From Flagellimonas hymeniacidonis (GTDB taxonomy: Bacteria > Bacteroidota > Bacteroidia > Flavobacteriales > Flavobacteriaceae), in NCBI RefSeq assembly GCF_008040165.1, contig NZ_VRUR01000002.1, positions 310,001 to 374,000 on the forward strand: a DNA stretch of 64,000 nucleotides, given 5' to 3'. Positions 52,798-62,026 of the stretch are shown one piece after another. Made by a program: the position numbers and the translations under genes. How positions within the stretch are numbered: position 1 is the first letter of the stretch; every line of letters starts with the position of its first letter. The notes under the pieces were generated by a model, which was not told where the DNA came from, did no database searches, and was given only the letters and a program-made list of their open reading frames with translations.

Positions 52798-53739
52798 TTG
52801 TTGGGAAATCTACTTTTTATCATTCTTGGTCTTACACTTCTTATTGTAGGAGGAAATTGGTTGTTAAAAGCTGCGGTAGCTTTGTCGCTTAGATTGGCAA
52901 TTCCAAAAATTGTAATCGGAATGACGGTAGTTTCTTTTGCCACTTCCGCTCCAGAGCTTATTGTAAGTATAAAGGCTGCACTGGATGGATTCCCTGATTT
53001 GGCCTTAGGAAATGTAGTTGGGTCTAACATTGCCAATTTAGGACTGGTATTGGCCATTACGGTTTTACTTGGAAGTATTGATGTTCGAAAGAGTTTTTAT
53101 ACTACAGATTGGCCTGTAATGATAGTGGCTTCATTACTTTTTGTTGGCTTTATTTATTTTGATGGCGAGCTTCAACAATACGAAGGTATTATCATGGTCG
53201 TTTTTCTGTTTCTGTTTCTTGTTTACCTGCTCAGATTTCAGAAAACAGCTGTGGTAGACGAAATGCCAGAAGATGATATCCCTTTACCATTATATAAAAT
53301 CGTAATGTTTTTGGGGATAGGGGGTACTGCACTATGGGGTGGTTCTGAGTTATTGATCGATGGTGCTGTTGGAATGGCATCTTCCTTTGGTGTAAGCGAT
53401 AGAATTATTGGAATCACAATAGTTTCAGTTGGTACTAGCATTCCTGAATTAGCAGCCTCCATTATTGCAATTTTGAAGAAGGAAAAAGCGATTTCATTAG
53501 GTAATTTAATCGGCTCAAATATTTTTAACCTTTTGGCAGTATTGGGGATAACCTCGATAATTACTCCAATAACTGTGGTTGATCAAGGATTGCTTTCTAA
53601 TGATATTTTCTGGATGCTGGGAATTTCTTTTCTTATACTTCCTCTGGTGTTCTTCCCAAAAGGATTGCGTCTAGGGTGGAGGGATGGTTTAATTTTGATA
53701 TTATTCTATATCGTTTTTGTATACCTGACCGTAAAGTAA
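52798..53739 (+). CDS. Calcium/sodium antiporter (CaCA family, YrbG-like)
   Basis: The protein has 313 residues with about ten membrane helices in two inverted halves. Each half has an alpha-repeat: VVSFATSAPELIVSIKAALDG with GNVVGSNIANLGLV, and IVSVGTSIPELAASIIAI with GNLIGSNIFNLLAV; these carry the ion-binding glutamates. It exports Ca2+ in exchange for Na+. The start is TTG (52798 or 52801); no ATG precedes the first helix. Confidence 0.9.
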   Translation: MLGNLLFIILGLTLLIVGGNWLLKAAVALSLRLAIPKIVIGMTVVSFATSAPELIVSIKAALDGFPDLALGNVVGSNIANLGLVLAITVLLGSIDVRKSFYTTDWPVMIVASLLFVGFIYFDGELQQYEGIIMVVFLFLFLVYLLRFQKTAVVDEMPEDDIPLPLYKIVMFLGIGGTALWGGSELLIDGAVGMASSFGVSDRIIGITIVSVGTSIPELAASIIAILKKEKAISLGNLIGSNIFNLLAVLGITSIITPITVVDQGLLSNDIFWMLGISFLILPLVFFPKGLRLGWRDGLILILFYIVFVYLTVK

Positions 53740-53740
53740 A

Positions 53741-53761
53741 AGCCGCCCAAAAAGGACGGCT
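53741..53761. terminator. Weak terminator hairpin
   Basis: AGCCG (53741-53745) and CGGCT (53757-53761) with partly paired interior, starting one base after the antiporter stop, between convergent genes. Confidence 0.5.
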
Positions 53762-53790
53762 CTTAAACTATTAGCAACAATTAGTTTATA

Positions 53791-54801
53791 CTATACATCA
53801 GCGGACTTCACTGTTTTGATAATCCTACCTGCAATTTTGTAAGGATCACCGTTAGAAGCTGGTCTTCTATCTTCCAACCATCCTTTCCAACCTTTTTCTA
53901 CGGTAATGATGGGGATTCTAATAGATGCCCCTCTATCTGAAACGCCGTAAGAGAAATCGGATACGTGGGCGGTTTCATGTAATCCAGTCAAACGCTCATC
54001 ATTAAACTCTCCATAAACATCTATATGTTCCGCTGTAACGGGCCTAAACGCTTCGCAAATTTTCTCATAAATCTCTTTGGAACCACATGTTCTTAAAGTT
54101 GTGTTTGAGAAGTTGGCGTGCATACCAGAACCATTCCAATCTCCTTTCACTGGTTTTGGGTGGTATTCAATATAATAACCATGTTTTTCTGTCAGCCTGT
54201 CCAATAAGTAACGCGCAACCCAGATTTCATCACCTGCTTTTTTGGCGCCTTTGGCAAATAATTGAAACTCCCATTGTCCTGGAGCAACTTCTTGGTTGAT
54301 ACCTTCAAAATTCAATCCAGCTTCAATACAAAGATTTGCATGCTCTTCAACAAGATCTCTACCCCAAGTGTATCTACCTCCCACAGAGCAGTAGTATTTA
54401 CCTTGTGGCCCAGGGAATCCACCACGTGGAAAACCTAACGGTAAATCGGTTTTTGTATCCATCAAGAAATATTCTTGTTCAAATCCGAACCAAAAATCAT
54501 CATCATCATCATCAATAGTGGCTCTTGCGTTAGAAGGATGTGGAGTACCATCAGCACTTAAAACTTCTGACATTACCAAAAACCCATTTTTTCTTACCGG
54601 GTCAGGAAAGATGGCTACAGGTTTTAATAAACAATCAGAAGAGCCTCCTGATGCTTGTTCGGTTGATGAACCGTCAAAAGACCAAATTGGACAGTCTTCC
54701 AATTTTCCGCTAAAGTCGTTTTCAACCTTGGTTTTACTTCTCATGTTTTGAGTTGGCTTGTGACCATCTAACCAGATGTATTCTAATTTTGACTTACTCA
54801 T
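53791..54801 (-). CDS. glnA: Glutamine synthetase, type II (eukaryote-like)
   Basis: The protein has 336 residues, the short GSII length. It makes glutamine from glutamate, ammonia and ATP. Motifs: EYIWLDGHKPTQNMRSKTK, IWSFDGSSTEQA, FGFEQEYFLMD, EGINQEVAPGQWEFQ, GDWNGSGMHANFS, and NDERLTGLHETAHVSDFSYGVSDRGASIRIP. GSII lacks the adenylylation site of enterobacterial GSI. Divergent from the type III gene, with a shared 220-bp control region. Confidence 0.93.
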   Translation of the reverse strand: MSKSKLEYIWLDGHKPTQNMRSKTKVENDFSGKLEDCPIWSFDGSSTEQASGGSSDCLLKPVAIFPDPVRKNGFLVMSEVLSADGTPHPSNARATIDDDDDDFWFGFEQEYFLMDTKTDLPLGFPRGGFPGPQGKYYCSVGGRYTWGRDLVEEHANLCIEAGLNFEGINQEVAPGQWEFQLFAKGAKKAGDEIWVARYLLDRLTEKHGYYIEYHPKPVKGDWNGSGMHANFSNTTLRTCGSKEIYEKICEAFRPVTAEHIDVYGEFNDERLTGLHETAHVSDFSYGVSDRGASIRIPIITVEKGWKGWLEDRRPASNGDPYKIAGRIIKTVKSADV

Positions 54802-54823
54802 AATTGTGGTAGTTATTTGTTCT

Positions 54824-54831
54824 CAAATTTA
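54824..54831 (-). promoter_or_regulatory. -7 promoter element of the type II glutamine synthetase gene
   Basis: TAAATTTG on the minus strand matches TAnnTTTG, ending 22 nt before the ATG. No convincing -33 TTTG was found. Confidence 0.35.
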
Positions 54832-54984
54832 CAAGCAACAAAAATATATTTTTCATTTGATAATATCCATTTTAAAGGGTTAAAAAAACAAACAGATAGA
54901 TAAAATTTGGATTACCCCTACTTTATAGGGGGATAAATGAAAAAAAACTAATATTTCCTTCATATATTATTAAATTGTTAATTG

Positions 54985-54992
54985 TAGTTTTG
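54985..54992 (+). promoter_or_regulatory. -7 promoter element of the type III glutamine synthetase gene
   Basis: TAGTTTTG matches TAnnTTTG, ending 29 nt before the ATG at 55022. No convincing -33 TTTG was found. Confidence 0.35.
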
Positions 54993-55021
54993 CAGTATAA
55001 ATGTGTTAAATAGTGTTAATT

Positions 55022-57199
55022 ATGAGATTTGAAGCCTTAGAAGAAAGCCGAAAAAGAACCTATCCCAATGTGGAAGAAACCGGTAGAAGGTCTGAATTAT
55101 TTGGACAAAGTGTTTTTAATGAAGACAAAATGCTTCAGTTTTTAACCAAGGAAGCTTTGGAGAAAGTAAAATCCGCCATTTTTCAAGGAAGTAAAATTGA
55201 TAGAAAAATAGCAGATCAGGTGGCTGAGGGAATGAAAGCATGGGCATTGTCCATGGGAGCTACGCACTATACACATTGGTTTCAGCCGCTAACAGGCTCA
55301 ACGGCAGAAAAACACGATGCTTTCTTCGATATCCTTTCTGATGGAAGGGCCATGGAAAAATTTGGAGGTGCCCAACTAGTGCAGCAAGAGCCAGATGCTT
55401 CCAGTTTTCCAAGTGGTGGTATTAGAAATACTTTTGAGGCGCGCGGATATACTGCATGGGATCCTACGTCTCCGGCATTTATTTATAAAACGACCCTGTG
55501 TATTCCAACCATCTTTGTGGCCTATACCGGTGAGGCTTTAGACAATAAGGCACCTTTGCTTAGAGCATTACACGCAGTAGATGAGGCTGCAACAGGGGTT
55601 GCCCAATATTTTGATAAAAATGTGCGCAAGGTGCACGCAACATTGGGTTGGGAACAAGAGTATTTTTTAGTGGATAAAGCTTTGATACAATCGAGATTGG
55701 ACCTTGTGATGACTGGAAGAACTTTGGTGGGCAATCCCGCAGCTAAAGGACAGCAATTAGATGATCATTATTTTGGGGTAATCCCAGCTAGGGTACTGAG
55801 TTTTATGAGTGATTTGGAAAAACAATGTACCAAATTGGGAATTCCGGTTAAAACAAGGCATAACGAAGTCGCGCCCAATCAGTTTGAACTGGCCCCAGTT
55901 TTTGAAGAAGCTAACCTATCTGTAGATCACAATCTATTGTTGATGGATGTGATGGAAGAGATTGCAGATCGACATAATTTCACAGTACTTTTTCACGAAA
56001 AACCTTTTGCAGGAGTAAATGGGTCAGGAAAACATAACAACTGGTCTTTATCCACAGATACCGGTGTTAATTTGCTCAGTCCAGGTTCAACCCCAATGAA
56101 AAACCTGCAATTTCTCGCCTTTTTTGTAAATACCATTAAGGCGGTGGATACCTATGAAGAGTTATTGCGCTCTTCTATCGCATCTGCTAGTAATGATCAT
56201 AGGTTGGGGGCCAATGAAGCACCACCTTCCATTATTTCAATTTTTATTGGAAAACAGTTGAGTGATGTTTTGGATGAACTGGAAGGCGTTTCCAAAGGGA
56301 AATTATCTCCTCAAGAGAAAACCGAACTCAAATTAAACGTAGTAGGTAAGATTCCGGAGATTTTATTGGACAATACCGATCGTAACCGGACATCTCCATT
56401 TGCTTTTACCGGTAATAAATTTGAAATGAGAGGCGTGGGCGCTAAAACCAATTGTGCCAAACCTATGACTATTTTAAACACGATTGTTGCCAAACAACTC
56501 ACAGACTTTAAAAAAGAGGTTGATGCATTGATAGACAAGAAAAACCTTAAAAAGGATGAGGCTGTTTTTAACGTGCTCCGAGAATATATCAAAACTTCAA
56601 AGCGGATTCGTTTTGATGGAGATGGCTATGGTACAGAATGGCAAGATGAGGCTAGACGACGAAAACTGAGTAATAATAAAAACACTCCCGAAGCTTTACA
56701 GGTACTTACTTCAAAAGATAGCATTGCCCTTTTTAAGGATATGGATGTTATGAGTGAAGTGGAGCTCAAAGCGCATCAAGAAGTCGAATTGGAGGCCTAT
56801 ATTCTTCACTTACAAATTGAAGGTAGAGTGTTAGGTGAAATGGTGTATAATCATATCATTCCAGCAGCCTTAAAATATCAGAATGTGCTATTGGAAAATG
56901 TAAAAGGACTTAAGGAGGTGTATGGAGCTGCCTATAACAAGGTTGCAGAAAGTCAGCTTAATATTTTAGAGCAAATAGGAGAACATATGGCGGTTATCAA
57001 GAAATTGACCGATGAAATGACTGCCACGAGAAAACGGGCAAACGGATTATCTACAATCAATAAAAAAGCACAGACATACTGTAATGATGTAAAACCTTAT
57101 CTTGAATCCATCCGTGAGCAATCTGATAAATTGGAAAAATTAATTTCTGATGATTTGTGGCCTTTTACAAAGTACAGAGAATTGTTGTTTACCAAATAG
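55022..57199 (+). CDS. glnN: Glutamine synthetase, type III
   Basis: The protein has about 725 residues, the long GSIII length. Motifs: MRFEALEESRKRTYPN, TGSTAEKHDAFFD, LGWEQEYFLVDKAL, TRHNEVAPNQFELAPVFEEANLSVDHN, LFHEKPFAGVNGSGKHNNWSL and LGANEAPPSIISIFIG. The ATG at 55022 is preferred over the GTG three codons earlier. A second ammonium-assimilating enzyme next to GSII suggests different nitrogen-dependent expression. Confidence 0.95.
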   Translation: MRFEALEESRKRTYPNVEETGRRSELFGQSVFNEDKMLQFLTKEALEKVKSAIFQGSKIDRKIADQVAEGMKAWALSMGATHYTHWFQPLTGSTAEKHDAFFDILSDGRAMEKFGGAQLVQQEPDASSFPSGGIRNTFEARGYTAWDPTSPAFIYKTTLCIPTIFVAYTGEALDNKAPLLRALHAVDEAATGVAQYFDKNVRKVHATLGWEQEYFLVDKALIQSRLDLVMTGRTLVGNPAAKGQQLDDHYFGVIPARVLSFMSDLEKQCTKLGIPVKTRHNEVAPNQFELAPVFEEANLSVDHNLLLMDVMEEIADRHNFTVLFHEKPFAGVNGSGKHNNWSLSTDTGVNLLSPGSTPMKNLQFLAFFVNTIKAVDTYEELLRSSIASASNDHRLGANEAPPSIISIFIGKQLSDVLDELEGVSKGKLSPQEKTELKLNVVGKIPEILLDNTDRNRTSPFAFTGNKFEMRGVGAKTNCAKPMTILNTIVAKQLTDFKKEVDALIDKKNLKKDEAVFNVLREYIKTSKRIRFDGDGYGTEWQDEARRRKLSNNKNTPEALQVLTSKDSIALFKDMDVMSEVELKAHQEVELEAYILHLQIEGRVLGEMVYNHIIPAALKYQNVLLENVKGLKEVYGAAYNKVAESQLNILEQIGEHMAVIKKLTDEMTATRKRANGLSTINKKAQTYCNDVKPYLESIREQSDKLEKLISDDLWPFTKYRELLFTK

Positions 57200-57288
57200 T
57201 GAATAGTTTAAAATGCCTTTTGGCAAAAGAGCCATTATCCTTTGCGTTAATTGATGGCTTTCTGCTATTTTTGCCCAAAACATAGTTA

Positions 57289-58467
57289 ATGTCCTCAGAC
57301 ACCAGTAAGAGATATGCCCAACGAGGGGTTTCAGCATCAAAAGAAGATGTGCATAATGCCATTAAGAACATAGACAAAGGGCTTTTTCCTAAAGCTTTTT
57401 GCAAAATAGTTCCTGATTATTTAACAGGTAGCCAAGAACATTGTTTGGTGATGCATGCAGATGGTGCGGGAACAAAATCTTCCTTGGCTTATATGTACTG
57501 GAAAGAAACTGGTGACGTCTCTGTCTGGAAAGGTATTGCCCAAGATGCGCTTATCATGAATGTTGATGATTTAATTTGTGTGGGCGCGGTAGATAATATT
57601 ATGTTGTCTTCCACCATTGGGAGAAATAAAAATCTGATTCCGGGGGAAGTTATTTCTGCCATCATCAATGGAACTGAAGAGCTGATAGCAGATTTGAAAA
57701 AACACGGAATGACCATCCATTCCACTGGTGGAGAAACAGCAGATGTAGGGGATTTAGTGCGAACAATTATTGTTGATTCAACGGTTACAGCGCGACTTAA
57801 AAGAGATGATGTAATTGATAATGCAAATATAAAAGCTGGCGATGTTATTGTTGGTTTGGCTTCCTTTGGCCAAGCAAGCTATGAAACCGAATACAACGGA
57901 GGAATGGGTAGTAATGGACTTACTTCGGCAAGACATGATGTTTTTGGAAAGTATTTGGCCGAAAAGTATCCAGAAAGTTTTGATGCATCGGTCCCAGAAG
58001 AATTGGTGTATTCTGGAAATACAGCTTTGACGGACACTGTTCAAGATGCTCCTTTGGACGCAGGAAAATTGGTGTTATCGCCCACCAGAACCTACGCTCC
58101 GATTATAAAGAAAGTGTTAGAGCAGTATACCTCGGCACAAATCCATGGAATGGTGCATTGCAGTGGAGGAGCACAAACCAAAATTCTTCATTTTGTGGAG
58201 AACCTTCATGTCATAAAAGACAATATGTTTTCCATTCCGCCGCTCTTCAAATTAATTCAAGAGCAATCCGGTACAGATTGGAAGGAAATGTATCAAGTTT
58301 TTAACTGTGGCCATCGAATGGAATTATATGTAGATGAGCATGTTGCGGAGGATATCATTACCATCTCAAAGACTTTTAACGTAGATGCGCAAATTATTGG
58401 TAGCGTAGAAGATTCTGAGCAGAAAAAATTGACCATCAAAAGTGAATTTGGACTCTTTGAATATTAG
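57289..58467 (+). CDS. purM: AIR synthase (phosphoribosylformylglycinamidine cyclo-ligase)
   Basis: The protein has 392 residues. This ATP-dependent purine-synthesis enzyme has the PurM fold, with LVMHADGAGTKSSLAYMYW, IAQDALIMNVDDLICVGA, STGGETADVGDLVRT, GDVIVGLASFGQASYETEYNGGMGSNGLTSARH and GMVHCSGGAQTKI. It is somewhat longer than the enterobacterial enzyme, as usual for this phylum. Confidence 0.9.
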   Translation: MSSDTSKRYAQRGVSASKEDVHNAIKNIDKGLFPKAFCKIVPDYLTGSQEHCLVMHADGAGTKSSLAYMYWKETGDVSVWKGIAQDALIMNVDDLICVGAVDNIMLSSTIGRNKNLIPGEVISAIINGTEELIADLKKHGMTIHSTGGETADVGDLVRTIIVDSTVTARLKRDDVIDNANIKAGDVIVGLASFGQASYETEYNGGMGSNGLTSARHDVFGKYLAEKYPESFDASVPEELVYSGNTALTDTVQDAPLDAGKLVLSPTRTYAPIIKKVLEQYTSAQIHGMVHCSGGAQTKILHFVENLHVIKDNMFSIPPLFKLIQEQSGTDWKEMYQVFNCGHRMELYVDEHVAEDIITISKTFNVDAQIIGSVEDSEQKKLTIKSEFGLFEY

Positions 58468-58513
58468 CATACGATTCAGCATAATTTAACGTTCTTTCTA
58501 TAAACCCCGCGCT

Positions 58514-58969
58514 ATGGAAAGAAAAGAATTCTTAAGAAGTTTAGGAGCAAGTGCTGCATTTGCCCTAACATTCCCTTGTTTACATGGATGTTCATCCGAT
58601 TCTGAAGACCTGGAACAGTTCCCGGAACCAGACGGAGTGGACTTTACCGTAGATTTAGATGCTGCTGAGGCGGCTCCTCTTGCAAACAACGGCGGCTTTA
58701 TTTTAGTGAAATCCGATCAAAACTTTAATTATACAGATATTGTTGTTGCCAGAAACTTGGAAGGGAATCTAATCGCTGCAAGTCAAATCTGTAGTCATCA
58801 GCAAACTGAAGAGGTTCGGTTTATTTCAGAAGATGGAGGGATTTTTAGATGTTCTACCCATGGTTCAAGATTTAGTCAAACAGGAACGCCTTTAAATTCG
58901 GTGACCAGCAATCCATTACGTGTTTTCAATACAGAGCTTAATGGGACTACACTTCGAGTTTTTGAATAA
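58514..58969 (+). CDS. Rieske [2Fe-2S] lipoprotein
   Basis: The protein has 151 residues. The cluster ligands are C93/H95 (ICSHQ) and C113/H116 (FRCSTHGSRF). The N-terminus (ERKEFLRSLGASAAFALTFPCLHGC) is a weak Tat-like signal ending in a lipobox, which suits a protein exported with its cluster. First of five same-strand redox genes (thioredoxin, ApbE, DUF4266, DUF3570). It probably carries electrons; its partner is unknown. Confidence 0.88.
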   Translation: MERKEFLRSLGASAAFALTFPCLHGCSSDSEDLEQFPEPDGVDFTVDLDAAEAAPLANNGGFILVKSDQNFNYTDIVVARNLEGNLIAASQICSHQQTEEVRFISEDGGIFRCSTHGSRFSQTGTPLNSVTSNPLRVFNTELNGTTLRVFE

Positions 58970-58989
58970 TCTTTTTTAAAATTGAATAA

Positions 58990-59427
58990 ATGAAGCACTT
59001 ATTTTTTATAGTATGCTGTCTTTTTTTTGGTTCACTTCATGCGCAGCAATGGCAGGAGAGTTTTGATGATGCCGTGAAACTGGCCAATGAAGAGGATAAG
59101 CCTATTGTCTTGGTGTTTTCTGGTTCAGACTGGTGCCCTCCGTGCATTCGATTGAAACGGAATATTTTGGATTCAGAAGATTTTAAGGCATATGCTTCAT
59201 CACATTATATCATGTATAATGCAGATTTTCCAAGAAAGAAGAAGAATCTACTTCCCTTGGACAAACTGAATGCGAATAAGTCTTTGGCAGAAAAATACAA
59301 CCCAAAAGGACACTTTCCTTTAGTTGTGGTCATGAACAAACAAGAAATGGTTTTAGGCAAAACAGGTTTTGATAGGAAAGCCTCACCCGAAAAATATATT
59401 TCTAAGCTGAACAGTTTTGTAAAATGA
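58990..59427 (+). CDS. Secreted thioredoxin-family protein
   Basis: The protein has 145 residues. A signal peptide (FFIVCCLFFGSLHAQQ) precedes a thioredoxin domain with SGSDWCPPCIRL (C49/C52). Overlaps apbE by 4 bp (ATGA), so the two are translationally coupled. It may keep cysteines in the neighbouring secreted proteins reduced. Confidence 0.85.
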   Translation: MKHLFFIVCCLFFGSLHAQQWQESFDDAVKLANEEDKPIVLVFSGSDWCPPCIRLKRNILDSEDFKAYASSHYIMYNADFPRKKKNLLPLDKLNANKSLAEKYNPKGHFPLVVVMNKQEMVLGKTGFDRKASPEKYISKLNSFVK

Positions 59428-60419
59428 GAGTACTCCCTGTTCTTGTTTGCAGCTTATTTTTTATGCTGTCCAAAGGACAGGAGCCAAAAGATGTCACGGT
59501 AAAACAGACATTGAAACTTATGGGCACCCGGTTTGAAATAACCGTTATTGCACCTAATGAGGACATAGGATATATCAATATAGATGAAGCCATTTCAGAA
59601 ATAAAGCGGATTGAAAAAATCATTTCGTCATGGGATGATGCGTCTGAAACCTCATTGATTAACAAGAACGCTGGTATTAAACCAGTGAAAGTATCTCTCG
59701 AACTTTTTCATTTAATCGAACGAGCCAAGAAGATTTCAGAAATTACTGATGGTGCATTCGATATTTCCTATGCATCAATGGACAAGGTTTGGAAGTTTGA
59801 TGGTACAATGGGTAAGGCCCCTTCAGAGGCCATAATTAAAAGTTCTATTTCAAAAATAGGACACGATAAGATCATTCTTGATGCCGATAAACAGACTGTG
59901 TATTTGGCTGAGCGAGGTATGCGGATTGGCTTTGGGGCTATTGGAAAGGGATATGCCGCAGATCGCGCCAAAGAACTTCTAGTGTCCAAGCAAGTAAAAG
60001 GAGGCATTATAAATGCATCGGGAGATTTAACTACCTGGGGAACCAAAGCAACAGGTGAAAAATGGTTAGTAGGTATCGCCAACCCTTTGAGCAAAGAAAA
60101 AGTTTTCAGCTGGCTGCCTGTGGTGGAATCTTCTGTAGCGACATCTGGAAATTATGAGAAATACATCGTATTGAATGGTGAGAAATACTCTCATATTATT
60201 GATCCCAGAAGCGGTTATCCCACAACGGGAGTACATAGTGTTTCAGTTTTCGCAAAGAATGCGGAACTATGTGATGCTTTGGCTACAGCGGTATTTATTA
60301 TGGGACGTGACAGTGGTATTCACCTGATCAATCAAATAGATGGTGTTGAGGTTGTTGTAGTCGATTCAGATAATAAGATCCATAAAAGTTCAGGAATTCT
60401 TTTTGATAAAAATCAGTAA
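59424..60419 (+). CDS. apbE: FAD:protein FMN transferase
   Basis: The protein has 331 residues with a signal peptide. ApbE attaches FMN covalently to threonine or serine of exported redox proteins. Motifs: KLMGTRFEITV, GFGAIGKGYAADRA, GIINASGDLTTWG, and HIIDPRSGYPTTG with the metal-binding region near LCDALATAVFIMG. No protein with an obvious flavinylation motif is visible in this cluster, so the acceptor may lie elsewhere or be unrecognised. Confidence 0.94.
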   Translation: MRVLPVLVCSLFFMLSKGQEPKDVTVKQTLKLMGTRFEITVIAPNEDIGYINIDEAISEIKRIEKIISSWDDASETSLINKNAGIKPVKVSLELFHLIERAKKISEITDGAFDISYASMDKVWKFDGTMGKAPSEAIIKSSISKIGHDKIILDADKQTVYLAERGMRIGFGAIGKGYAADRAKELLVSKQVKGGIINASGDLTTWGTKATGEKWLVGIANPLSKEKVFSWLPVVESSVATSGNYEKYIVLNGEKYSHIIDPRSGYPTTGVHSVSVFAKNAELCDALATAVFIMGRDSGIHLINQIDGVEVVVVDSDNKIHKSSGILFDKNQ

Positions 60420-60429
60420 ATTTAGAATT

Positions 60430-60639
60430 ATGCAAAAACTTCTTTTCCTCTTGGTATTGTTGATTTTTTCAAGCTCCTGTGTTGCCGTTCGGGAATATGA
60501 TAAGGTCTATCTCAATGATATTGAAATGCAGCTTGGTGCAAGGGCATCGGAGCGTTTTGAGACCAACTTCCAAATATATAGGGAAGCCTCATCTGGTGCT
60601 AATGGAGGTAAAACAGGAGGTGGTTGTGGCTGCAATTAA
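60430..60639 (+). CDS. DUF4266 small lipoprotein with Gly/Cys C-terminus
   Basis: The protein has 69 residues. The signal peptide ends LLIFSSSC (lipobox). The body (AVREYDKVYLNDIEMQLGARASERFETNFQIYREASSGANGG) and the C-terminal GGGCGCN are DUF4266-like. The start at 60430 is chosen; an upstream in-frame ATG (60403) overlaps apbE. The two C-terminal cysteines suggest metal binding or redox. It sits 4 nt before the DUF3570 gene. Confidence 0.82.
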   Translation: MQKLLFLLVLLIFSSSCVAVREYDKVYLNDIEMQLGARASERFETNFQIYREASSGANGGKTGGGCGCN

Positions 60640-60643
60640 AAAA

Positions 60644-61960
60644 ATGAATTCAAATATTGACGGTTTGACCCTTCAAACTTCTTTAAAAATAAAGTACACC
60701 CTTATTTTATTTCTTTTTGTTGCTGCGGGGTGGGCACAACAGACCAATACTTCCTATACAAAAAGAGTGTTGGAAGCCAGTGAAATAGATATGCTGTTCA
60801 GCTATTATAGCCAAGATGGGCAAAATGCGGCAGTTACAGGTGGAGAGGGAACCGAAGAGCTTACGGATGCCACATCGACCCTGGTTTTGCGCCTACCTAT
60901 GAATGAAAATGATGTACTTACAGTAGATGTTGGACTATCTGCGTATACTTCGGCATCTTCAAGTAACGTAAACCCTTTGGATGGAGGTAACATTAATGCG
61001 ACGCCTTTTGATGCATCTTCTGGGGAATCGAGAAAAGATCTACTGGCCTATATAAACCCAAGTTATCAGCATAGTTCAGAGGATAGAAACGCTATTTGGA
61101 GTGCCAACGCCTATTTTTCGACTGAATATGACTATTTTTCTATTGGTTTTGGAGGTAGTTATTCCCGACTTTTCAATGAAAAAAACACAGAATTGACCAT
61201 AAGTGGTAATGTCTTTTTGGATAAGTGGAATGCCATTTACCCAATTGAATTGAGAGAGGGTTTCTTTGATGACCGGATTACAGGAAATGGGACCTACAAT
61301 CCAAACTTCAACGTATTTGAAAAAGAGAATAGGAATTCCTATTCGGTATCATTGAGTTTTTCCCAGATTCTAAGCAAGAAATTACAAGGTGCACTTTTTG
61401 TGGACTTTGTTTCACAAAATGGATTGCTGAGCACCCCTTTTCAACGCGTTTATTTTGGAGATGCTGAAGACTTCTTTATTGATGATTTTCAGTTAGCGGA
61501 TGATGTGGAACAGCTGCCAGACAACAGATTTAAGGTCCCTTTCGGGGGTCGGCTCAACTATTATGTCAATGACCTTTTGGTATTGCGGTCTTATTATCGC
61601 TTTTATTGGGATGACTGGGGTATTACCTCGCACACGGCAAGCATTGAAGCGCCATTTAAATTAACGGATAAGTTCACCTTGTATCCATCATACAGGTATT
61701 ATACCCAATCTGAAGCAGATTATTTTTATGCAAAAGAAACTGCACTTTCTACATTCGATTTTTACACTTCGGATTACGACTTGTCTAACTACAATGCGCA
61801 TCAATATGGAGGAGGAATTCAGTATAAAGACATCTTCACGAATGCTAAAATCTTGACTTTTGGTTTAAAAACCATCGATTTGCGCTTTAGTCAGTATGAT
61901 AGAAGTGATGGTCTTAATGCTTCAATTATAACCTTGGGAGCCACTTTTGTGGGTAATTAA
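60644..61960 (+). CDS. DUF3570 outer-membrane beta-barrel protein
   Basis: The protein has 438 residues. It has a hydrophobic signal (IKYTLILFLFVAAGWAQ) and many amphipathic strands, and the C-terminus (LNASIITLGATFVGN) is barrel-like. It matches DUF3570, which commonly follows DUF4266 and ApbE genes. The ATG at 60644 is preferred; an open frame extending to 60479 is overlapped by DUF4266. It may place the redox components at the outer membrane. Confidence 0.8.
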   Translation: MNSNIDGLTLQTSLKIKYTLILFLFVAAGWAQQTNTSYTKRVLEASEIDMLFSYYSQDGQNAAVTGGEGTEELTDATSTLVLRLPMNENDVLTVDVGLSAYTSASSSNVNPLDGGNINATPFDASSGESRKDLLAYINPSYQHSSEDRNAIWSANAYFSTEYDYFSIGFGGSYSRLFNEKNTELTISGNVFLDKWNAIYPIELREGFFDDRITGNGTYNPNFNVFEKENRNSYSVSLSFSQILSKKLQGALFVDFVSQNGLLSTPFQRVYFGDAEDFFIDDFQLADDVEQLPDNRFKVPFGGRLNYYVNDLLVLRSYYRFYWDDWGITSHTASIEAPFKLTDKFTLYPSYRYYTQSEADYFYAKETALSTFDFYTSDYDLSNYNAHQYGGGIQYKDIFTNAKILTFGLKTIDLRFSQYDRSDGLNASIITLGATFVGN

Positions 61961-62026
61961 GAGGTTTTCGTAAAAATTCAATCCAATCAAAAATCGTAAA
62001 TTCGCAATCCTAACGCGGATTGATTT

